A stretch of DNA of 12,169 bases, taken from positions 1-12,169 of the forward strand of contig JAEEKC010000138.1 of the NCBI GenBank assembly GCA_016282215.1, written 5' to 3'. Source of the stretch: Lachnospiraceae bacterium. GTDB taxonomy: Bacteria; Bacillota; Clostridia; Lachnospirales; Lachnospiraceae. The notes under the pieces are model-generated. The model saw only the letters and a program-made list of their open reading frames with translations, did no database searches and had not been told where the DNA came from. Below, one piece after another: positions 5,546 through 11,199 of the stretch. The position numbers and the translations under genes were made by a program. Position 1 is the stretch's first letter; each line of letters opens with the position of its first letter.

Positions 5546-5574
5546 TTGAACAGGCAGGATCATTCCTATATATT
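5546..5574 (+). promoter_or_regulatory. promoter of the CPBP-LytTR-DUF3021 operon
   Basis: TTGAAC (5546-5551) and TATATT (5569-5574) are separated by exactly 17 bases. Transcription would begin near 5581, about 40 bases before the CPBP start, with the ribosome site GAAAGGAGAG between. Its -35 is imperfect, consistent with dependence on an activator bound at the direct repeats. Confidence 0.55.
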
Positions 5575-5619
5575 CGCCTTAGGAAGAAGCAAAAAATGCT
5601 TTGAAAGGAGAGTATAAGA

Positions 5620-6381
5620 ATGAAAAAGATTTATTACGAAAACGAGGTTACCTTTGCCATACTGTGTATCGTGCTTTATGTAGTGGGAACCAGTATGGCA
5701 GAGGGCATTTCTGTCAATGTAGGCATCATAAAGCTTCCCGCCATGATCTTTCATCTGGTGTATGTGGCCCTGCTTTTCGGATTCATAAAAAGAAACGGAC
5801 TCTTTGAGAAATACGGTCTGTTCCTGCCGAAATATGAGCTGAAAAGAGCATGGTTTTTCATTCCCCTGATGCTGATCGGCTTTGCAAGCATCTATTTCGG
5901 GGTTACCCTGAAGTATTCGATTCCGGAAACCTTATTTTATATCATCAGCATGCTCTGTGTGGGATTTTTGGAAGAGATTATTTTCAGAGGATTTCTGTTT
6001 GTGGGGATGGCACAGAAAAACGTGAAATCCGCCATCGTGGTTTCTTCTGTTACCTTCGGAATCGGCCATATCGTCAATCTTTTGAACGGTCAGGATATTC
6101 TGGAGACAATTCTTCAGATCACCTTTGCAGTTGCAGTGGGATTTATGCTGGTAACCCTCTTTTATAAAGGGAAAAGCCTGATCCCCTGCATTACATTTCA
6201 TGGGATCAACAACGCCCTTAGCGCCATAAGTGATGAAAAGGCATCCCTTAGAGTATTTGGAACCGAAGAAAAAGAGCTTTGGATTACAGTCAGTATTGCG
6301 ATTGTGATAGCAGTGGTTTACAGCATTGCCATGTGGAAGTGCTTAAGTTCGGAAACGAGTAAAGATGGAGATCAAAGTTAA
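5620..6381 (+). CDS. CPBP family intramembrane metalloprotease (Abi/CAAX type)
   Basis: A 253-aa, multi-helix membrane protein of the CPBP (CAAX protease and bacteriocin-processing, Abi) family. All catalytic motifs are present: EEIIFRG (Glu118, Glu119, Arg123), FGIGH (Phe146, His150) and HGINN (His184, Asn188). It is therefore predicted to be an active intramembrane glutamate/zinc-dependent protease. Family members process prenylated or peptide substrates or confer bacteriocin self-immunity; the substrate here is unknown. The ribosome site GAAAGGAGAG precedes the ATG. Its 3' end overlaps the LytTR gene by 17 bases, so the genes are translationally coupled. A role in signalling or immunity with the LytTR/DUF3021 pair is inferred from this layout. 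Confidence 0.9.
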   Translation: MKKIYYENEVTFAILCIVLYVVGTSMAEGISVNVGIIKLPAMIFHLVYVALLFGFIKRNGLFEKYGLFLPKYELKRAWFFIPLMLIGFASIYFGVTLKYSIPETLFYIISMLCVGFLEEIIFRGFLFVGMAQKNVKSAIVVSSVTFGIGHIVNLLNGQDILETILQITFAVAVGFMLVTLFYKGKSLIPCITFHGINNALSAISDEKASLRVFGTEEKELWITVSIAIVIAVVYSIAMWKCLSSETSKDGDQS

Positions 6382-6829
6382 ACAGATACCAATAGAACAA
6401 CCGGAAATACTGGAGATCCGATGTCACAAGCTGACAGATGAGATCGAGGAGATCATCAGCTTTGTGAAGTCCGGACAGGGACAGCTCGGCGCAAAAAAAG
6501 ACGGCAGGGATGTAGAGATCTCTGTAATGGATATCTTCTATGCGGAATCGGTGGATAACAGAGTATTTATCTATACGGTGAAGGAAAGCTATGAGGTAAG
6601 ACAAAAGCTTTATGAGCTGGAAGAGAAACTAAGCAGCAGATCCTTTATCAGAGTACAGAAAAGTATGCTATTGAATCTGATGAAGATCAAAGCCATCAAA
6701 CCTGCCCTTGGAGGCAGATACAGCGCCCTTCTGAAAAACGGAGAAGAGATCATCATCTCCAGAAAATATGTTTTGGATCTGAAACAGGCTCTGACGAAGC
6801 GCAGTTTTGAGGCGGGAGGTAAATCGTGA
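6365..6829 (+). CDS. LytTR-domain DNA-binding transcriptional regulator
   Basis: A 154-aa protein whose C-terminal two thirds (about 45-145) is a LytTR DNA-binding domain: VEISVMDIFYAESVDNRVFI, then FIRVQKSMLLNLMKIKAI, then GRYSALLKNGEEIIISRKYV. The first 44 residues carry no response-regulator receiver (no phospho-acceptor Asp motif). This belongs to the stand-alone LytTR type commonly encoded next to a DUF3021 membrane protein in Firmicutes. Such membrane partners are thought to restrain the regulator. It starts within the end of the CPBP gene (17-base overlap, no strong ribosome site of its own) and its stop overlaps the DUF3021 start. Probable target: the repeats at 5504-5534. Confidence 0.93.
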   Translation: MEIKVKQIPIEQPEILEIRCHKLTDEIEEIISFVKSGQGQLGAKKDGRDVEISVMDIFYAESVDNRVFIYTVKESYEVRQKLYELEEKLSSRSFIRVQKSMLLNLMKIKAIKPALGGRYSALLKNGEEIIISRKYVLDLKQALTKRSFEAGGKS

Positions 6830-7260
6830 AGAAGATAAAGGAAAAACTTTTGGAAGTCTTCAGAATGTATTTCATTCTATTTACGTTGATCTCCGTGCTT
6901 TTGATGATCCTGGGAATGACGCTGGATAGTGACAGGGTGCTTAGTTATGAGGTTTTTATGTCTCCGCTGCTGTACGCTGCAATAGGAGTGATCCCCATAT
7001 TCTTCTTCAAAGAGGATGAGGAGATCAGCATGAAAAAGCTTCTGATCCATCGGTTGATCTCATTGGGATTTATAGAGATCGTAGTCATGGTTTTGGCTTT
7101 TTCCGCAAGCGGTATCCCCACTGAAAAAAGGAGTGTCGTAATAGGGATCGCAGTGGGCATCGCTGTTGTTTTCGTCCTTTCGATCCTTGTAGAGTATGTA
7201 TTTGAGCTTGGGGAGGCGAAAGCCTTAAACAAAGCCCTTGCAGAATATCAGAATAACTAG
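6826..7260 (+). CDS. DUF3021 family membrane protein, LytTR partner
   Basis: A 144-aa protein with four predicted helices (about 13-31, 41-61, 73-94, 103-124), a basic N-terminus and a short cytoplasmic tail (ELGEAKALNKALAEYQNN). Its size, topology and position directly after a LytTR gene fit DUF3021, the usual partner of stand-alone LytTR regulators. It starts with GTG overlapping the LytTR stop (GTGA), preceded by GGGAGGT (6814-6820), so translation is coupled. The expected role, from the family and layout, is to hold or inhibit the regulator at the membrane until a signal arrives. This is inferred, not shown. It is the last gene of the operon; the nearest clear terminator is 190 bases downstream. 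Confidence 0.82.
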   Translation: MKKIKEKLLEVFRMYFILFTLISVLLMILGMTLDSDRVLSYEVFMSPLLYAAIGVIPIFFFKEDEEISMKKLLIHRLISLGFIEIVVMVLAFSASGIPTEKRSVVIGIAVGIAVVFVLSILVEYVFELGEAKALNKALAEYQNN

Positions 7261-7430
7261 TTTTTCGGGGGGGCCGAGATTATCTACTATCCGGCACATT
7301 TGTTTTCAGCTGGCATCACACATTAAATTACTGTGTAGCATGGTCCTGTGATGACCGGGAAGATGTGATCGAGGATGATAGGTTTATAATGTCAAAAAGC
7401 TATCATGATGAATCCTATTTCAAGTTGTAG
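7257..7430 (+). pseudogene. headless ORF, possible gene remnant
   Basis: An open frame with no start codon reads RDYLLSGTFVFSWHHTLNY, then CVAWSCDDREDVIEDDRFIM, then SKSYHDESYFKL, ending at TAG 7428-7430. The composition (acidic, aromatic, balanced) looks coding, unlike the other two frames, which are full of stops. The only in-frame ATG (7389) leaves 13 residues. No family recognised. I read it as the C-terminal end of a gene whose 5' part is lost. Confidence 0.3.
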
Positions 7431-7449
7431 AAGTGAAGATGAAGCAGAT

Positions 7450-7476
7450 AAAGGCGGAGCGATGGCTCCGCCTTTT
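7450..7476. terminator. strong hairpin terminator between convergent genes
   Basis: AAAGGCGGAGC (7450-7460), loop GATG, GCTCCGCCTTT (7465-7475): a perfect 11-bp stem with A's before and T's after, the layout of a bidirectional terminator. It lies 8 bases beyond the stop of the minus-strand CPBP gene and 190 bases beyond the DUF3021 gene, and can serve both. Confidence 0.88.
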
Positions 7477-7483
7477 CGTATAT

Positions 7484-8095
7484 TTAAAACAGCATAAATG
7501 CTGAACAGATTCCGGAAAAAATGTTTGCGATGGCGTGAATGCACCAGCTTGGGAGAATAGAACCATCTGCACATTTTTCATTCAGAAATCCCATGGCCCA
7601 TGCGATCATACCGGTGAAAAGGATGATCAAAACAGCTTTTACGGGACCTGTGAGCGAAAAGAACATGGCACCGTGGATAATACCAAAGATGATACTTTGC
7701 ATGGTATTTGCACCTTTAAATCCGCATTTGCCTGAAAGGCGTTTCAGGATAAAACCTCTGAATAAAATTTCCTCAGGAAGCGCCGTGTTGAATATGGCAT
7801 AAATGAGGATTGCCGGAATGGCTGCAAATCCGAGGCCGGCGAATTCTGAAGTGGCGGTTTCAATGCCTTTTACGGAATGCAGCATGAACACTGACAACAC
7901 CATGAAAGACACTTCTACGCCGAAAATTGCGTAGTGGATATTTCGGCTTTTAAAATCCTTGATTTTTTTAAGGCCGATCCATTCAAAAAAGCTGCAGGTT
8001 TTTCTGTATTTGATCAGCCACCAGATAAAGGGTACGAGGGAAAAAACGATGAGTTCTGCTATGCTGCTGATGAGTTTTGTGATGAATAGGTTCAT
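7484..8095 (-). CDS. CPBP family intramembrane metalloprotease (second copy)
   Basis: A 203-aa multi-helix protein with the full CPBP motif set: EEILFRG (Glu108, Glu109, Arg113), FGIIH (Phe137, His141) and HAIAN (His187, Asn191), so it is predicted active. It is 50 residues shorter than the CPBP protein at 5620 and differs from it outside the motifs. This is not a recent duplicate. AAAGGAG lies about 10 bases before the ATG at 8095. It is transcribed alone, converging on the LytTR operon and sharing the terminator at 7450-7476. A minus-strand TATGAT lies upstream but without a good -35. The substrate is unknown; CPBP proteins near LytTR genes are often linked to bacteriocin immunity or peptide processing. 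Confidence 0.9.
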   Translation of the reverse strand: MNLFITKLISSIAELIVFSLVPFIWWLIKYRKTCSFFEWIGLKKIKDFKSRNIHYAIFGVEVSFMVLSVFMLHSVKGIETATSEFAGLGFAAIPAILIYAIFNTALPEEILFRGFILKRLSGKCGFKGANTMQSIIFGIIHGAMFFSLTGPVKAVLIILFTGMIAWAMGFLNEKCADGSILPSWCIHAIANIFSGICSAFMLF

Positions 8096-8196
8096 GATTT
8101 CGTTCTCCTTTGTTCTTATGAAATGATCATAACCGGGTAACCTTTCCGGAAAAACGGAGGAATCTTAACGTTTTCTTAAAGAATGGAAAGAGAGTG

Positions 8197-8225
8197 CTTA
8201 CAGATTGGCAATACTGCGGTATAAT
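8197..8225 (+). promoter_or_regulatory. promoter of the SMP-30 gene leader
   Basis: CTTACA (8197-8202), a 17-base spacer and a perfect TATAAT (8220-8225). The transcript would start near 8232 and run about 240 bases before the SMP-30 start codon. Confidence 0.6.
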
Positions 8226-8291
8226 AGTCAGGTAAGTCATACATATGTTGAAGGCTGAGAAACAGGAAACAGACAACAGGAGGGGTAAAAA

Positions 8292-8324
8292 ATGCGAGAA
8301 AGTGTTAAGAACAAATGGTTGTAG
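8292..8324 (+). CDS. 10-aa leader ORF
   Basis: ATG to TAG encoding MRESVKNKWL, preceded by AGGAGGGG (8278-8285), one of the strongest ribosome sites in the window. A second frame (ATG 8315 to TAA 8392, 25 codons, MVVAEEIAVMVCIMAATTTA...) overlaps its end. Either a leader peptide in the SMP-30 transcript or the start of a decayed small gene; a third frame reads GMHYGGYYHGNCQSYLKSRG. Confidence 0.25.
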   Translation: MRESVKNKWL

Positions 8325-8472
8325 CAGAGGAGATAGCGGTAATGGTATGCATTATGGCGGCTACTACCACGGCAACTGCCAGTCATACCTAAAAAGCAGA
8401 GGGTGATTTTGATAGGGAGTGCTTATCGGAGCAGTATGAAAAGTGTGAAAAAAAGAGGGGAGAACAAAGTCT

Positions 8473-9285
8473 ATGACAGAATGGAAAGCAACTGTTTTTG
8501 ACAGGGAACAGAACAGCCTGGGGGAAAGCCCTTTCTATGATGAGAGATTCAAACGGTATTCCTGGGTGGATATTACCAGGGGACGGCTATGGACCATTAC
8601 GGATGGGAAGAAGGAATGCTTTGAGTTTGGACAGCCCATCGGATCGGCAGTACCCATGCAGGATTCCGATGGCTTTATCCTGGCTGCCATGGATGGGATC
8701 TATTCCTATGTGAACGGAAAAACAGAGCGCATGGTTGATCTGACGCTTTATTTTAAGCCCTATTGGCGCTGTAATGATGCGAAGCTGGATCCTCGGGGCC
8801 GCCTTTTTTTCGGGGCTTCCGTAAATGACGATCACCCTGCTGAAGGGGCCCTTTTTTGCCTGGATCAGGGAAAGGTGCGGATTCTGGAGCCGGATACCAA
8901 AATCTCAAACGGTATGGCCTGGAGCAGTGATGAGAAAAGCTTCTTTTTCTCAGATTCCTTAAAGTACGCAGTTTTCAAATACGATTATGATGCAAGCACA
9001 GGAAACATTTCCGGAAAGCGGGTTTTATTTACCGCGGAAAACGGAATAACAGACGGTCTTTGCATCGATGATGAGGATAACCTTTGGGTTGCTTATTGGG
9101 GCGGAAACCGAATCGAAAAAAGAAGCGGAGAGGATGGACGAAAGCTGGGTGAGATCATTCTTCCGGCAACCAATGTTACCTCCTGCGCCATTGCCGAGGG
9201 CGGCAAGATCCTGTTTATCACATCTGCCAAGGACGTTCTTGAGGGAGAGTTCGAAGGGTGCTTGTTTACCTGTAACATAAAATAG
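8473..9285 (+). CDS. SMP-30/gluconolactonase/LRE family protein
   Basis: A 270-aa six-bladed beta-propeller of the SMP-30/gluconolactonase family, which hydrolyses sugar lactones using one bound divalent metal. The metal and substrate residues are in place: Glu18 in LGESP, Arg99 and Asn101 in WRCNDAKLDPRGRLFFG, Asn146 in SNGMAW and Asp194 in ITDGLCIDDEDNLWVA. The length is normal for the family and there is no signal peptide, so it is cytoplasmic. The start is supported by GAGGGGAG (8455-8462), 10 bases upstream. It is preceded by its own promoter and long leader and followed by about 100 bases without a clear terminator. No sugar-transport or catabolic gene adjoins it, so the natural lactone cannot be told. 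Confidence 0.93.
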   Translation: MTEWKATVFDREQNSLGESPFYDERFKRYSWVDITRGRLWTITDGKKECFEFGQPIGSAVPMQDSDGFILAAMDGIYSYVNGKTERMVDLTLYFKPYWRCNDAKLDPRGRLFFGASVNDDHPAEGALFCLDQGKVRILEPDTKISNGMAWSSDEKSFFFSDSLKYAVFKYDYDASTGNISGKRVLFTAENGITDGLCIDDEDNLWVAYWGGNRIEKRSGEDGRKLGEIILPATNVTSCAIAEGGKILFITSAKDVLEGEFEGCLFTCNIK

Positions 9286-9388
9286 AAATACAGACGCCCC
9301 GAGGTCTATGGGATCTTATCTGCAAAGTAGCAGTTGAAGGATGATAAAACATATAGGCTGACCTGATTTCAGAGAAAGGAGATTTGTA

Positions 9389-10165
9389 ATGGAATTTCAA
9401 CGTGAAGAATTGCTTGCAAAATACGTACGTCTTCGTGAAGAGGTGGTGGATCCCTATGTGCCGGATCTGGATCTTGCAAACAATACCATCCGCTATGTGA
9501 GATTCAATGATCATTGGAGAGCACTGAATCCCTACAGCAGGTTTCTGATCCCTCGTTTGATGGATCCCAAGGATACCTTTCCCAAGAAGCCTTCTAATAA
9601 GCTTTCGAAAAACGCAAATCCGGCCAATTATGTTGAGCTGCATTACGATGATGAAGGGAATCTGAAGCTGTCCCGGATAGCGGAAATAGAAGACTCCTTT
9701 CTGGCTATTGTCTATGTTTCCAAGCAGCTGAGCATCGAGTATATGGTGACCCGGCGTTCGGATGGACAGTCTTCCTTTGAGCTGTATGATTTCGAATGGT
9801 GTGAATATGATGAGGCGGGCAGGCTTATGAGTGTTGAGGAGTTTCATACCCGGGGAACGCCTTCAGATGATGTGAAGATCAACTGTGAGTATTATGAATA
9901 TGAAAAAGGTGTGCTTTCTCATGCATGGTGTTTTGAGAATTTCAACAGGTTCCCTATGGATTATACCGTAAGCATGGTGTTGAAAATGATACCGGATCGC
10001 ATCTTCAATCCGGATCAGATCGAATACAGTTTCAGTCGCGGCACCGAGGGAATGGACTATATCCGTAACCGGTTTTACCGAAAGAGCCAGACCATTACAC
10101 ATGAGGGACATATTTCGGAAGAGACGCTTTTGCATTTGGCGGAAAACGGATTTTATTTGGTGTAA
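9389..10165 (+). CDS. uncharacterised soluble protein, 258 aa
   Basis: I do not recognise this protein. It has no signal peptide or membrane helix. The N-terminal 60 residues are charged (MEFQREELLAKYVRLREEV...). Then come three spaced repeats of the form aromatic-rich strand, Y-D/E-x-x-G-x-L: HYDDEGNL at about 85-92, EYDEAGRL at about 139-146 and EYEKGVL at about 170-176. This resembles a beta-hairpin repeat such as the YD type, but too weakly to name. The C-terminus has ITHEGHISEETLLHLAENGF. AAAGGAG just upstream supports the ATG. It stands 26 bases before the AlkD-like gene and is probably co-transcribed with it and with clpS-clpA. The coding call is secure; the function is unknown. Confidence 0.8.
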   Translation: MEFQREELLAKYVRLREEVVDPYVPDLDLANNTIRYVRFNDHWRALNPYSRFLIPRLMDPKDTFPKKPSNKLSKNANPANYVELHYDDEGNLKLSRIAEIEDSFLAIVYVSKQLSIEYMVTRRSDGQSSFELYDFEWCEYDEAGRLMSVEEFHTRGTPSDDVKINCEYYEYEKGVLSHAWCFENFNRFPMDYTVSMVLKMIPDRIFNPDQIEYSFSRGTEGMDYIRNRFYRKSQTITHEGHISEETLLHLAENGFYLV

Positions 10166-10191
10166 GATATTACAGCCAAGAAGGAGATACT

Positions 10192-10881
10192 ATGATAGAT
10201 CAGATCAGAAAAGAGCTCTTTGCACTACAGGATCTCGGATATAAAAAGATGCAGGAAAAGATCATCCCTACAGCACCTGCAGATGCGGTGATCGGTGTGA
10301 GAACGCCGGCCCTTCGAAAGCTGGCAAAGCAGTACGTCAAAGAGGAAGGGATCCGGACTTTTTTGGAGGATCTGCCTCACAGATATTTTGATGAAAACCA
10401 GCTTCATGCGTTTATCATCTCAGAGATGAAGGACTATGATACCTGCATGGAAGAACTGATCCGGTTTTTGCCCTACGTGGATAACTGGGCAACCTGCGAT
10501 CAGATGTCGCCGAAGATCTTTCGCAGGCATAAGGAAAAGCTATTAAAGCAGGTGAAAATCTGGCTGAAATCAAAAGAGACCTATACCATCCGTTTCGGTG
10601 TGGGTATGCTGATGGAGCACTTTTTAAATGATGATTTTGATATGGCGTATCCTGAGATGGTGGCAAAGCTTCGCTCCGATGAATACTATGTCAATATGAT
10701 GATCGCCTGGTATTTTGCAACTGCGCTGGCGAAGCAGTATGACAGCATCCTGCCTTTTATCGAAGAGAAGCGGCTGGATGACTGGACCCATAACAAGGCC
10801 ATTCAAAAATCGGTGGAGAGCTATCGGATCACACCGGAGCAGAAGGAGTATTTAAAGAGCCTGAAGGTAAAGAAAAAGTAA
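10192..10881 (+). CDS. AlkD-like DNA alkylation repair protein
   Basis: A 229-aa all-helical (HEAT-like repeat) protein of the DNA alkylation repair/AlkD family. These are glycosylases that remove bulky cationic alkylpurines from DNA without base flipping. The active-site residues of Bacillus cereus AlkD have counterparts: VDNWATCD gives Trp99 and Asp103, TIRFGVGMLM gives Arg134 and MIAWYFATA gives Trp173. The 4- and 39-residue spacings match those I recall for AlkD. The N-terminal GVRTPALRKLAK motif is also typical. The ribosome site AAGGAGA stands just before ATG 10192. ClpS follows 15 bases after the stop, suggesting one transcript. Whether this subfamily member is an active glycosylase rather than a DNA-binding relative is untested. 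Confidence 0.9.
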   Translation: MIDQIRKELFALQDLGYKKMQEKIIPTAPADAVIGVRTPALRKLAKQYVKEEGIRTFLEDLPHRYFDENQLHAFIISEMKDYDTCMEELIRFLPYVDNWATCDQMSPKIFRRHKEKLLKQVKIWLKSKETYTIRFGVGMLMEHFLNDDFDMAYPEMVAKLRSDEYYVNMMIAWYFATALAKQYDSILPFIEEKRLDDWTHNKAIQKSVESYRITPEQKEYLKSLKVKKK

Positions 10882-10896
10882 TGAAGGGATTGCTTT

Positions 10897-11199
10897 ATGG
10901 CAACACAAAGCGGGTTTAAGGAAAAGACAAGGTATAAGTTAAAGGAACCCAAGCAGTATCATGTGATCATGCTTAACGATGACTTTACCACCATGGAGTT
11001 TGTGGTACAGATCCTGATGGATATTTTTCATAAGGATGCTTTGGCGGCTGAGACCATCATGCTGGGCGTTCATAAAAACGGGCGGGCCATAGTCGGTACC
11101 TATTCTTACGACATTGCTACAACAAAGGTGAATTCCGCCCTTGCAAGGGCCAAGGCGGAAGGATTTCCCTTTCGCATGCTGATCGAGGAGGCCAAGTGA
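10897..11199 (+). CDS. clpS: ATP-dependent Clp protease adaptor ClpS
   Basis: A 100-aa ClpS adaptor, which captures proteins with bulky hydrophobic N-terminal residues (N-degrons) and hands them to ClpA for unfolding into ClpP. The binding pocket is intact: LNDDFTTMEFVV gives Asn27, Asp28, Thr31 and Met33, and GVHKNGRA gives His59. These match Escherichia coli Asn34, Asp35, Thr38, Met40 and His66 with a constant offset of seven. The flexible N-terminal extension (about 20 residues) needed for delivery is present. GAAGGGA precedes the ATG. The stop overlaps the clpA start (ATGA/TGATG arrangement at 11197-11201), so the two are translationally coupled. Standard size; very secure call. Confidence 0.96.
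   Translation: MATQSGFKEKTRYKLKEPKQYHVIMLNDDFTTMEFVVQILMDIFHKDALAAETIMLGVHKNGRAIVGTYSYDIATTKVNSALARAKAEGFPFRMLIEEAK

Larger units (their letters stand above)
5315..5619. other. divergent regulatory region, 305 bases
   Basis: This space between the minus-strand fliB-like gene and the plus-strand CPBP operon holds a minus-strand promoter (5349-5377), an extended -10 on the plus strand (5413-5421), an 11-bp direct repeat (5504-5534), a second plus-strand promoter (5546-5574) and the CPBP ribosome site. A long plus-strand open frame (5345-5617) crosses it, but it has no ribosome site and unlikely composition, so I do not call it a gene. Confidence 0.6.
8096..8472. other. 377-base intergenic region with promoter and leader
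   Basis: Between the divergent CPBP and SMP-30 genes. It contains a perfect palindrome TTTCCGGAAA (8143-8152), which could be an operator, the plus-strand promoter at 8197-8225, and a leader with tiny ORFs at 8292-8324 and 8315-8392. No larger gene is credible on either strand. Confidence 0.55.

Noticed and set aside
5345..5617. 90-codon plus-strand open frame between fliB and the CPBP gene
   Set aside because: No ribosome site, unlikely composition, and it runs across two promoters and the direct repeats; it reads as regulatory DNA.
8143..8152. TTTCCGGAAA palindrome as an operator for the divergent CPBP/SMP-30 genes
   Set aside because: A 10-bp palindrome alone occurs by chance and no repressor gene is nearby; mentioned in the region entry only.
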